From: JAEUJZ01 sp964460115
GTDB taxonomy: Bacteria; Myxococcota_A; Polyangia; Palsa-1104; JAEUJZ01
NCBI GenBank assembly: GCA_964460115.1
Contig: CAYWPR010000004.1
Coordinates: 86,073-150,072, forward strand
DNA: 64,000 bases
Direction of reading: 5' to 3'
This document shows positions 8,149 through 15,998 of this stretch, one piece after another (within the stretch, counting starts at the first letter, position 1; each line of letters begins with the position of its first letter). The position numbers and the translations under genes were made by a program. The notes beneath the pieces are model-generated. The model had not been told where the DNA came from and did not search any database. It worked only from the letters and a program-made list of their open reading frames with translations.

Positions 8149-9129
8149 CTAGTCCGAGTACTTCGACTCGAAATTGCTCGCGGTAAGCGCCTCCTTGGTG
8201 CCGAGGCCGTTATTGGGCGCGAGGGTCTGCTCGTTGATCGCGGTCTCGACCTTTTGGCCGCGGGCTTTCGCGAGGCCGAGCTCGGTGGCCTTCTTCCCGT
8301 TGGCGAACACGTCGTACACGTAGATACCAAACCAGCTTCCATCAAGCACGGCGGCGACCGCCTGCTTGGAGGCGCCGTTGCCGATGAACTTGATGCCCGA
8401 GCCGGCCCCGGCTGCCGCCTGCGCGCCGGCGATAGCCTGCGATGAACCGATAACCACGTTCAGGTTAGGGTTTGTTTGCTTGACGGATTGGAAGGCCGCT
8501 CGTCCGCTGTCGGTCGTGTACCCTCCCTCGACCGACGCTACAAGATTCACCTTCGAGTTGGTTGCGAGCTTTTGTTTCACCGCCTGGGTGCGGACGGTAT
8601 CGAGCGCTAGCGACCGGAAGCCCTCGAGGTAGGCCACATTGCACGTGGATCCCGCAACCTGGGCGCATGCATCGATACCAAGCCCTGCGAGCGCCTCGCC
8701 GTTTTTGCCCGGCAGATCGACGATGCTGATGGCATCTTTGACCTGTGGTTCAATCGTGTCGAATTTGGGGCCGACGACCGAGAACTCGACCACAACCGGA
8801 ATTCCTGCGGCGGTGGCCGCCTCAAGCGGAGCGATGAGCTTCTGATTGTCGTTGGCCTGGATGACGATCACGTCGTAGGTCTTTTTGGTAACGGCATCCA
8901 TGACGAGCTGCGCCTGAATGTCTGGGTCGAAGTTCGAGCCGACAAACGTGGTGCTGGCGTTATTGGCTTGCGCGGCCGCCTGTACCCCGAGATAGGTGCC
9001 CTGGGCGAAGCTATTGCTTTCGGCAGTGCCGAAGAAGCCAACCTTGAGGGTGTCTTCGGCGCATGCGGTAAAAAGGAGCGAGGTTCCGAGCAGTACGGAT
9101 GCGGCGGCTTTGTGGCTACGAGTGTTCAT
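8149..9129 (-). CDS. Periplasmic sugar-type solute-binding lipoprotein (Peripla_BP_4 family)
   Basis: A 326-residue protein starting at MNTRSHK, chosen because AAGGA precedes it and it begins with a clean signal peptide ending in the lipobox LLFTAC. The mature part has the type I periplasmic-binding fold: KVGFFGTAESNSFAQG, then DPDIQAQLVMDAVTKKTYDVIVIQAND, then AAGIPVVV. This matches ribose/xylose/autoinducer-2 type binding proteins. Normally it would deliver sugar to an ABC permease and ATPase. No transport genes lie beside it; its neighbours are secreted Cys-rich proteins. Its ligand cannot be inferred, and it may act as a sensor or use a transporter encoded elsewhere. Confidence 0.88.
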   Translation of the reverse strand: MNTRSHKAAASVLLGTSLLFTACAEDTLKVGFFGTAESNSFAQGTYLGVQAAAQANNASTTFVGSNFDPDIQAQLVMDAVTKKTYDVIVIQANDNQKLIAPLEAATAAGIPVVVEFSVVGPKFDTIEPQVKDAISIVDLPGKNGEALAGLGIDACAQVAGSTCNVAYLEGFRSLALDTVRTQAVKQKLATNSKVNLVASVEGGYTTDSGRAAFQSVKQTNPNLNVVIGSSQAIAGAQAAAGAGSGIKFIGNGASKQAVAAVLDGSWFGIYVYDVFANGKKATELGLAKARGQKVETAINEQTLAPNNGLGTKEALTASNFESKYSD

Positions 9130-9393
9130 GATCAGTCCTTTCTTGGAAGTCGGTGTTACACGGGTGGTGCTTAATTGGTTGCTGACATCGCTAAGCAGGA
9201 CGGAAGTCATTTCCGTTTCTGCTTAAAAGATATCGCCGCCGCGCTGGGACGATAAGCCATCCGCTAGGACACTCACTGTTGACTGAAAATGAATTGTCGC
9301 CGCCGAACCGACGGTGTGGGGCAGGAAAATGCGGGAGATTGAGGGGTGTGAGGTAAATTGCTACGGACTAAGCGCAGGTTTGCCAGCTTGCTT

Positions 9394-9693
9394 TTAGGGA
9401 AGGCTTGGGCAGTTGGGAAGACACCCTAGCTGCTTTTTAAAATCGTCGCAGGAGATGCCTGACTCACATTCTTTGCATGTGTCAACCTTGCGCGAATACT
9501 CGCTGCTTTGGTTGGCATTTGTCGAGCAGACATCGACGCAGTTCGAAACGTCGTAGTTGCTGTCAGAGCCGCATTCTTTTTTCTTGTTACAGATTTCGCG
9601 GCAGTTCAGATATTCCTTCACTCCGCAATCTGTCGCGCCAAGCAGTAAACCGGATACCATCAAGGCTTTCGCCCAAGTCTTCAGCGTTTTCAT
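9394..9693 (-). CDS. Small Cys-rich exported protein, unknown function
   Basis: A 99-residue protein that I do not recognise. Residues 1-21 form a signal peptide (KTWAKALMVSGLLLGA). The mature part of about 78 residues has eleven cysteines (23, 31, 35, 41, 52, 56, 73, 76, 82, 91, 95), many spaced CxxxC or CxxC, so it is probably disulfide-rich and extracytoplasmic. A Cys at 23 follows Thr-Asp, which is not a good lipobox. It is preceded on its strand by the BON gene, with 34 bp between them. The other Cys-rich secreted proteins of this window share no obvious repeat with it. Confidence 0.7.
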   Translation of the reverse strand: MKTLKTWAKALMVSGLLLGATDCGVKEYLNCREICNKKKECGSDSNYDVSNCVDVCSTNANQSSEYSRKVDTCKECESGISCDDFKKQLGCLPNCPSLP

Positions 9694-9727
9694 CAGCTCA
9701 TCCTTTGGGTACTACGAGTCAGGGGGA

Positions 9728-10306
9728 TTATTTGACTTTTTCGGTGAGGGTATTTTTCACGTAGCGGACGCCGTTCACTCGAAAGGCCGTTTCCGAGGCA
9801 ACCGCGCTAACCACAACACTAGGCACATCTCCGGACAAGGTCACGACGCCATTATCGCTACGGACGTCGATCTTGGTGCCCTTTAGCAACGGTTCCTTGG
9901 CCAGCTTGTGGCTGACGGTGGATACAATGTAGTCATCCTTGGCCTCGACAATCTTGCGCTTGGTAGGCGCAACCACCTGCAGTTCGTCTTTTACTTCCTT
10001 TTTGCCGTCGATGCCGTTGGCGATGTCTTCAGCAGCAGCCTTGGCGGTCGCCGTATCGACTTTGCCGCGTAACGTAATCGTCCCATCTTTGGTTTCGACA
10101 TTGATTTGGCTGCCGCTGACTCGGCTGTCGGCAAAAAGCGCCAACTTGGTTTTGGCAGTCAGCCAGGAATCGCTGCCAGCTTCGCCGACGGTCTTTACGG
10201 CATGTTCGGTTTTTTTGGCGGCCTCGTCGACTTTGTCGGCGCTGGCGCTTCCCCCCAAGATGAAAAGGATTCCCAGAATACCTATCCCATGGAATCTCTT
10301 GTGCAT
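9728..10306 (-). CDS. Exported protein with two BON domains (OsmY-like)
   Basis: A 192-residue protein. The start at MHKRFHGIG is supported by AAAGGAG and by the signal peptide it gives (GILGILFILGGSASA). Two BON domains follow, about residues 45-110 (AKTKLALF, GTITLRGKVDTATAK) and about 120-190 (VSHKLAKEPLLKG, GVVTLSGDVPSVVV). BON domains bind membranes or phospholipid and occur in osmotically induced periplasmic proteins such as OsmY (family knowledge). It lies in a same-strand run with an LEA-like gene and a ferritin-like gene, which suggests a stress-protection set. No regulatory site was recognised. Confidence 0.88.
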   Translation of the reverse strand: MHKRFHGIGILGILFILGGSASADKVDEAAKKTEHAVKTVGEAGSDSWLTAKTKLALFADSRVSGSQINVETKDGTITLRGKVDTATAKAAAEDIANGIDGKKEVKDELQVVAPTKRKIVEAKDDYIVSTVSHKLAKEPLLKGTKIDVRSDNGVVTLSGDVPSVVVSAVASETAFRVNGVRYVKNTLTEKVK

Positions 10307-10410
10307 GGCTTTTCTCCTTTTTTGGCAAACCGTGTTCGCACATCGACCGGCGTACCGCATCGGTGCACCGGCCGACGTACGTACAAATAGATTGTTTCGT
10401 GCAGCGAAAT

Positions 10411-10794
10411 CTAGGGACGATGCGCTTGCGGCGCTGCTGAATTCCCGCCAGGCCGCTTGGTCTCTTTCGGCATGTCCTTTATCTTGTTGCTGGCCTTGGT
10501 CGCTAGCTCTTGCGCAGTGTTCTCAAATTTGGTGGCCAGCTCATGCGCGGCATGACCCACCTTCTGACCAACTTCCTGCGCTTTTTGAGACGCCTGCTGC
10601 AGACCTTCGTATACTCGATCTCCGACATCATGCGCCACCTGGCTGACCTTGTCCTCGAGCTTCTGCATGACGCCGGCGTCCTTGGCGCTGACCTCATCGG
10701 CCTTTTTCTCAACCTGCTTATTCATGTCCTTGTCCTTGGCGGCAGTCGTATCGACTTTGCCATGGCCCTTATCGGTATGGTTCTTGGTATTCAT
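10411..10794 (-). CDS. LEA-like amphipathic helical protein
   Basis: A 127-residue, highly charged protein of low complexity, with no signal peptide. It is rich in Lys, Ala, Asp, Glu and Gln, and from about residue 28 to 110 can form amphipathic helix with irregular 11-residue periodicity (KADEVSAKDAG, KLEDKVSQVAHDV, ASQKAQEVGQKVGHAA, ELATKASNKIKD). That is the character of late-embryogenesis-abundant-like and YtxH/CsbD-like stress proteins. Similarity is by composition, so no precise family is claimed. The start MNTKNHT is chosen because AAAGGA precedes it. It sits between the ferritin-like and BON genes on the same strand. Confidence 0.7.
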   Translation of the reverse strand: MNTKNHTDKGHGKVDTTAAKDKDMNKQVEKKADEVSAKDAGVMQKLEDKVSQVAHDVGDRVYEGLQQASQKAQEVGQKVGHAAHELATKFENTAQELATKASNKIKDMPKETKRPGGNSAAPQAHRP

Positions 10795-10848
10795 GGTGAG
10801 TGTCCTTTCTGCAATCGAAAGTGAACGAAGGCGCAAGTTCGGCGCAAA

Positions 10849-11421
10849 TCAGGTAGACAAGCGGATCATGAACTCGGAAAGTTCGTCCGCGTGTTCTTCT
10901 TCCTGCTCAAGAATATTCTCAAGCAGGCGACGCGTGGTTGCGTCCTTGTCACCGATGTAGCGAATCAGCTTCGAGTAGGATTCGATAGCGATGCGCTCGG
11001 CCACTAGATCCTCACTTAACATCTCTTTGAGGCTATTTCCCGCGACATATTCAGCGTGGCTGCGCTTGGCGATGGTGCTGGGATTAAAATCCGGCTCGCC
11101 GCCTAGCTGCACGATGCGCATGGCCAACTTGTCAGCATGAGCTTGTTCTTGCGCCGCGTGCTCTGCCAATTCCTTGGTGACGGCAAAACCGGCGATGCCG
11201 CCCTGGGCCGCGCTCATGAATTGATGGCGCTTGTAGCGCAGTACACAGACGAGCTCAGTTGCCAATGCATCATTAAGGAGTTGCACAATCGTCTGCCGCG
11301 CCGCTTTATAGTCAGCCGTCACGGCACCTTCGTTAAGGTGCTCTCGAGCGCGCTTGCGAATTGCTTCGACATCCAGAGAGAACGCTTGGTCCTTTTCTCT
11401 GATCTGTTCCTTGCTATCCAT
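10849..11421 (-). CDS. Ferritin-like / bacterioferritin-family protein
   Basis: A 190-residue four-helix protein. Di-iron ligands of the ferritin-like fold are visible: Glu56, then E92xxH95 in QEQAHADKL, Glu142 in AERIAIESY, and E174xxH177 in EQEEEHADEL. This ExxH pattern is that of bacterioferritin-like and ferritin-like oxidases, which store iron or remove peroxide using Fe(II). It is longer at the N-terminus than classic bacterioferritin, with a charged extension of about 35 residues. A strong AAGGAGGAG site precedes the start. It is the first gene of the ferritin/LEA/BON run and may set its promoter. Confidence 0.88.
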   Translation of the reverse strand: MDSKEQIREKDQAFSLDVEAIRKRAREHLNEGAVTADYKAARQTIVQLLNDALATELVCVLRYKRHQFMSAAQGGIAGFAVTKELAEHAAQEQAHADKLAMRIVQLGGEPDFNPSTIAKRSHAEYVAGNSLKEMLSEDLVAERIAIESYSKLIRYIGDKDATTRRLLENILEQEEEHADELSEFMIRLST

Positions 11422-11659
11422 AACACGCTCCTCCTTTTTCCCAGCTCATTGCCTTTGTGGCAGTTTAGTCAGCGAGCAGCTGGAGCATAAGGCATGCCAG
11501 ATTTGCAAAAACAGCAATCAGCAACGGCAGTTGAGCTATGGAATCCGTTTGAAAGAGCTGATGCTGCCCGTGCTCTAGTGACACACTGAGCACAATTGCC
11601 CGCACACGAGCGCCGCAACCGCGCAGCGAATAGGTGGCGACGGTGCTTTGAGAGGTGGG

Positions 11660-13000
11660 TTAATTTTTCTGACGCGAAGGCACAGGATTAGAGTGCGAAG
11701 AAAGGTATTCGCTGTGAATTGCTGGAGGAAATTCGCTTCCTTCAGAGCCTGCTGGAAGGCGGGCGGCTAGGCGCGTGCTAAGTAGTTCGGTAAGGCGTAC
11801 AAGCACCGAAATCGGCAATGCGGCGCTGAGCGCCTCAACGAGTGTTTCTGCAGGAGGCTGCGCAGACTCCGCAAAAGGAAGATCTAGGTTTAGCATCTTC
11901 ATCACGCGCTCGCGATGGGCGTCGACGATGGCCTGTGGTTCGGCATAGTGCTTGGCGGTCATTCCAAAAGAGCTGTGTCCCATATTCGCCGCCACAACGT
12001 GCGGCAAAGCCCCCGAACGCACCCCGGCGCTGGCATAATAGCCGCGCATGCTGTGAGGACAGACGCGCGGAATTTCAGCGCGGTCGCACAAACGTCGCAC
12101 GGCCGACCATAGCAGTCCGTTGACTTTCCGCTTGCCGGTTCTGCCGGCGCCAAACAGATATTCATTGGGATTTCGATTGGCAATCAGCCGTTCTAAATAC
12201 GGCACAAAAATCGGCGGAATTTCCAACCTGCGCCGCGCACTGCCTGTCTTTAGTGTGGTGATCCGAGCGCCCTCTTCGCTTAGGCCCTCATCGATAACCA
12301 GATGCCAAATTTTCCCACGATCGATGTCGCGCACCTGCCTGGTCAAGGCTTCGCTGACGCGCAGTCCAAAGACCGGCAGAATGGCCGCCGCCAGCGCCAG
12401 CCGATCCTCGGTTTCTTCGTAGTATTTTAGGCCCGCGCTGATGTAGCGCGACACTTCTTCGTTGCGAAGCTGAGGCTTTCCGCGGTTTACTCGACCGACC
12501 GGACGAACCTCGGCAAAAGGATTTTTGCTGGCATCGCCTTGGCTGACGCACCAGCGGAAAAAAGACTGCATGATTCGCAAATAATGTCGATGCGATGCCG
12601 CGGCGCGTGGCCGTCCGGTTTTCTGCGTCGGTTGCTCGACGAGTCCCTTGTAAATCGCCCGCGCTTGTTCCGTTGTGATCGAGGCCACGTCGACGTCGAG
12701 GTATTCGGCCAGAACCAAGCGCATCTTGGCCTGCTCCTTTTCGCAGGACGAGGCGCGCGCGCTGCCCCGTTCCAGCTTGTCCTTGTACCATGCGCAAAGC
12801 GCTTCGCTAACGGTGCGATCGGTGTGGCGATGAAGCCTTGCTTCGAGCATGGCCTTGTGCGCAAGCGCATCGCCTTGTTTCCAATAAATGACGTCTCTAA
12901 GATGGCTCCCATCGATAAGCCGCACGCGGTAGCGCAAGCGGCCATCGGGCAGGGGCTCTGAATAAAGTTTGACGCGCGGAGGGGATTTGGGTCGAGGCAT
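11660..13000 (-). CDS. Tyrosine-type site-specific integrase
   Basis: A 446-residue tyrosine recombinase. The N-terminal part (to about 60) resembles an AP2-like arm-binding segment, and a SAM-like core-binding domain covers about 62-165. The catalytic set is complete: Arg214 in FGLRVSEAL, Lys251 in TTLKTGSARR, His316 and Arg319 in HSMRG, His342 in MGHSS and the nucleophile Tyr352 in AKHYAEP. An extra 90 residues extend past the nucleophile. GAGGAG precedes the start. It would cut and rejoin DNA at att sites. There is no tRNA, excisionase, replication gene or cargo recognisable next to it, so it may be a remnant or serve a non-adjacent element. Confidence 0.92.
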   Translation of the reverse strand: MPRPKSPPRVKLYSEPLPDGRLRYRVRLIDGSHLRDVIYWKQGDALAHKAMLEARLHRHTDRTVSEALCAWYKDKLERGSARASSCEKEQAKMRLVLAEYLDVDVASITTEQARAIYKGLVEQPTQKTGRPRAAASHRHYLRIMQSFFRWCVSQGDASKNPFAEVRPVGRVNRGKPQLRNEEVSRYISAGLKYYEETEDRLALAAAILPVFGLRVSEALTRQVRDIDRGKIWHLVIDEGLSEEGARITTLKTGSARRRLEIPPIFVPYLERLIANRNPNEYLFGAGRTGKRKVNGLLWSAVRRLCDRAEIPRVCPHSMRGYYASAGVRSGALPHVVAANMGHSSFGMTAKHYAEPQAIVDAHRERVMKMLNLDLPFAESAQPPAETLVEALSAALPISVLVRLTELLSTRLAARLPAGSEGSEFPPAIHSEYLSSHSNPVPSRQKN

Positions 13001-13165
13001 AAACGGGCTCCTCTTCGCGGCGCCGCTTCTGTAACTATGGATGGCGCCAGCATTTAAGATATCACTAGGGCTGGCAAAAAGGCTGCGAGTTGTGATGGGC
13101 CCTCGGCGGTTTGCTGCTTAGGCGGCGCCAACCACTTCGAACAAGTGAGGGGGGACGGGAAAGTG

Positions 13166-14134
13166 CTATTCACACTCGGCGCGGGCGCGCAGTTCGCGAA
13201 TGCCGTGGCCGGTCTTGCGTCGAAGCAGATTGCGCAACGTAACCCCATCGGCATAGCCCACCTGGGCAGCGATGCTGTCGATACTGCCGTCTGTCGTTTG
13301 CAGAAGATGTAGCGCGCGCTCAACGCGCAGATCCTGCAGGTAGGACAGCGGCGATTTGCCAAGTACGCTTTGTAGCCGCCGCGCTAGGGTTCGTTCGCTT
13401 GTGCCGACGGCGCAGGCCGCTGCGGACAGCGCGAAGCGATGGGCCAGGCGCTGCCGCGCCCAGGTTTCAAACTTTTCGACGATGGGATCGCTGTGTGCCA
13501 GGTGATCGGGAATTGCGTAGCTAACCTGCGAAGGGCGCGGATCGACGATCAGGTAGCGCGCCGTCAACGCCGCGAGCTGCGGACTGCGTTGGCGCAGCAC
13601 CCACAGCGCCAGATCCATATGGGCCAGCGCTGCACCGGCGGTGATAAAGCGACCCGATTGTACGATCATGCGCGACTCGTCAAGAGCGACCTGGCGAAAG
13701 CGTTCGCGAAATAGCGGTCCCAGCCACCAGGTCGTCGTGGCTTTGTGCGCATCGAGCAGCCCGGCCGATGCCAGAATGAAGGTTCCGGTGCAGGCCGAGC
13801 CAATCGTCGCCCCAGCCGCCGCGTGTTTGCGCAGAAAGGCCTGCGCATCTGCGATGTCGCGTCGACAAAGCGCTGCATCGATGGCCGGCGGAGACTTGGC
13901 GCCGAGCGCTGGCACCAAGATAAGATCGGGCGGCGCGTCGGGCGCGTCTTCTAAGTGTAGGGAAAATCCCTGATTTGTGTGTATTCGCGTCCGCACCCCG
14001 ACGCGGTGCACGGCCAAGGGCGCCGTCTCGAAACCTGCCTGGCTTGTCAAATCATTGGCCGTGGCAAAGGTGTCAAGCAGCGCCGCCAATCCCAGATCAA
14101 AGACTCCGTCGAGAACCAAAATCCAAATGTTCAT
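13166..14134 (-). CDS. GlxA-family transcriptional regulator (DJ-1/PfpI plus AraC HTH)
   Basis: A 322-residue protein. Residues 1-190 are a DJ-1/PfpI amidotransferase-like domain (MNIWILVLDGVFDLGLAALLD, IGSACTGTFILASAGLLDAHKATTTWW). The C-terminal third is an AraC-type double helix-turn-helix (SERTLARRLQSVLGKSPLSYLQDLRVERALHLL, IAAQVGYADGVTLRNLLRRKTGHG). The family is usually an activator of catabolic or stress genes. The start is set at MNIWIL, the usual family start; upstream codons would run into the divergent promoter. It faces the ABM monooxygenase gene across about 117 bp with a dyad, so that gene is its likely target. Confidence 0.9.
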   Translation of the reverse strand: MNIWILVLDGVFDLGLAALLDTFATANDLTSQAGFETAPLAVHRVGVRTRIHTNQGFSLHLEDAPDAPPDLILVPALGAKSPPAIDAALCRRDIADAQAFLRKHAAAGATIGSACTGTFILASAGLLDAHKATTTWWLGPLFRERFRQVALDESRMIVQSGRFITAGAALAHMDLALWVLRQRSPQLAALTARYLIVDPRPSQVSYAIPDHLAHSDPIVEKFETWARQRLAHRFALSAAACAVGTSERTLARRLQSVLGKSPLSYLQDLRVERALHLLQTTDGSIDSIAAQVGYADGVTLRNLLRRKTGHGIRELRARAECE

Positions 14135-14168
14135 GGCAAAAACGATATCATAATTGTCATTTTTGCCA
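14134..14168. promoter_or_regulatory. Dyad TGGCAAAAA / TTTTTGCCA between divergent genes
   Basis: Two perfect 9-bp arms, 14134-14142 and 14160-14168, face each other across 17 bp in the gap between the GlxA-type regulator and the ABM monooxygenase. The left arm overlaps the regulator's start codon. Symmetry and position fit an operator for autoregulation or for control of both genes, but AraC-type proteins often use direct repeats, so the binding protein is not certain. Confidence 0.4.
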
Positions 14169-14251
14169 ATTGTTCGCAGGGCGGCAAGTTCGCTAGCATT
14201 GAAACTCGCTGCTCCCAAAAGGCGTTAACCCCTAGCCCAAAGAGGTGGATC

Positions 14252-14572
14252 ATGGTACGTGTCGCACTATTTGTTCGTCTGGAAGCCAAGGCTGGTAAAG
14301 AAGAAGCGGTCGCGCAGTTTTTGCAAAGCGCCTTGCCGCTGGCCAATCAGGAATCGGCGACTCCGGTATGGTTTGCGCTGCGCCTTGGACCTTCTACTTT
14401 TGCCATTTTCGATGCGTTTCCCAACGATGACGGATGCAAAGCGCATCTGGCCGGACCGATTGCCGCGGCGCTTATGCAGAAGGCTTCTGAGCTACTTGCC
14501 GAGCCGCCACGCATCGAACAGCTCGATGTTCTGGCGGTGAAGCTGCCCGGTGCAAACCTTAGGCATTCGTAG
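14252..14572 (+). CDS. ABM-family (antibiotic biosynthesis monooxygenase-like) protein
   Basis: A 106-residue single-domain protein of the dimeric alpha/beta barrel (ABM) fold: MVRVALFVRLEAKAGKEEAV, FLQSALPLANQE, WFALRLGPSTFAIFDAFPND and HLAGPIAAALMQKA. Members include quinol monooxygenases and small proteins of unclear function that handle aromatic or quinone compounds. A good GAGGTGG site precedes the ATG. It is divergent from the GlxA-type regulator and probably controlled by it. No other enzyme gene follows on this strand within 200 bp, so its substrate is unknown. Confidence 0.85.
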   Translation: MVRVALFVRLEAKAGKEEAVAQFLQSALPLANQESATPVWFALRLGPSTFAIFDAFPNDDGCKAHLAGPIAAALMQKASELLAEPPRIEQLDVLAVKLPGANLRHS

Positions 14573-14775
14573 CGGAAAACCTGAGGTAGTACCCGTCCCG
14601 CCTCGCTTCCGCACGCCGCCCGTGCCCGGCTTGCTGCGCAGCGAACTCGGACTATAGCCCTGCACTCGTCGGTAAAATCAGGAGCCACCGATTCTTCTAG
14701 GTCCCATGGTATAAGATAAAGCCGGTTGATTTTGTTAGCCGATAGATCACGGACTTTGTGAATCAGGAGAAAGCC

Positions 14776-15975
14776 ATGTCGACCGTCCATCCTACGCAGA
14801 GTGCGCCTTCACAAACAGGCCCGAGCCTGCAATCGGTGAGTGTGATCAAGATTGCGCTTGGAAATATCCTTTTCGTCGGAGATTCGAAGGCTGGGGCAGT
14901 ATTTGCCTTTGAACTCGGTCCGGCCGCGGCAGCTGCCGGTTCGCAGCCCTTTAACCTTCGTGGGATTGACCGCAAGCTTGGTGATTTGCTGGGAGTGGCG
15001 CCCGATGAGATCGCGATACGGGACCTGGCGGTCCATCCGGTAAGCAAAGAAGCATATGTAGCGGTCGAGCGCGGACACGCCGAACAGGCGATTCCGATCA
15101 TCGTGCGCGTCAATCAGGACGGCGCCATGGCGCCGCTTGCGCTAAACACTTTAGCTTGTACTCGGCTCGAGCTTGCGCAACCGGCGCGGACGGATGTGGT
15201 TCTGAAAAATGGCGAGGTTGCGCGAACCCTGTCCATCACCGATTTGGAGTATTTCGACGGTGAACTGTTGATTTCGGGACTCTCTAGCGCTGAATTTAGT
15301 TCGACGCTTTATCGTGCTCGCTATCCGTTTGCTGACAATGTAGAGGCGAGCACCATCGAAATCTATCACGCGGTCCATACCCAAAATGAGACACGGGCTC
15401 CAATTCGCACCATGACGGTTCTGCCGCTTAATGGCCAGCCCCATGTTCTGGCGGTATATACCTGCACTCCGCTGGTTACGATTCCACTTTCCGAACTGAA
15501 GGATGGGGCGCACATCAAGGGCAAGACCATCGGCGAGCTTGGCTATGGAAATACTCCTGCCGATGTCGTTCACTTTCAAAGCAAAGACATGCAGGGCCAA
15601 GTGCATGAGCATGTCCTCATCTCGCATAAGCACCGCAGCCCGATGCTATTTAGCGTGGACAGCCTTGCCGAAAGAAACACCAAAAACGGAATACAAGAGC
15701 CGGCGGGTTTTGACATCGTCGCACCGCCCTACGCGGCGGTGCCAATGGGCGGAGTCATACAGGTCGACGATCAGGATGATCAGTACTTGTGCGCTCTGCG
15801 CCGCAATTCCGAGACGGGAAGCCTGGACCTGCTATCCTTTCGCAAAGGGGCATTTTTCCGGCTGAGCGATCATGTTTCGGAATACCTACTGCCCGGGTAT
15901 GTTTATCCGGAATCGCAGCAAGGTATGAAGCAGTTTCAAGATCTTTTGTGGAGCGAAGAGCTTCCATCCAAGTAA
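14776..15975 (+). CDS. Unknown protein, possible beta-propeller
   Basis: A 399-residue protein starting at ATG 14776, which has AGGAG eight bases upstream. I do not recognise its family. The sequence alternates strands and turns: GNILFVGDSKAGAVFAFEL, IRDLAVHPVSKEAYVAVERG, LSITDLEYFDGELLISGLS, QPHVLAVYTCTPLVTIPL and HEHVLISHKHRSPMLFSV. This gives roughly 50-residue periods like those of a beta propeller. There is no signal peptide or membrane segment. The next gene starts 23 bp downstream, so the two are probably co-transcribed. A cytoplasmic binding or enzymatic role is possible, but nothing in the sequence fixes it. Confidence 0.65.
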   Translation: MSTVHPTQSAPSQTGPSLQSVSVIKIALGNILFVGDSKAGAVFAFELGPAAAAAGSQPFNLRGIDRKLGDLLGVAPDEIAIRDLAVHPVSKEAYVAVERGHAEQAIPIIVRVNQDGAMAPLALNTLACTRLELAQPARTDVVLKNGEVARTLSITDLEYFDGELLISGLSSAEFSSTLYRARYPFADNVEASTIEIYHAVHTQNETRAPIRTMTVLPLNGQPHVLAVYTCTPLVTIPLSELKDGAHIKGKTIGELGYGNTPADVVHFQSKDMQGQVHEHVLISHKHRSPMLFSVDSLAERNTKNGIQEPAGFDIVAPPYAAVPMGGVIQVDDQDDQYLCALRRNSETGSLDLLSFRKGAFFRLSDHVSEYLLPGYVYPESQQGMKQFQDLLWSEELPSK

Positions 15976-15998
15976 CGGAACTGACAGCCACCGCCCCT

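Noticed and set aside
11422..11659. tRNA or att site next to the integrase
   Set aside because: No cloverleaf-like sequence or matching direct repeats were recognised in the flanks by eye.
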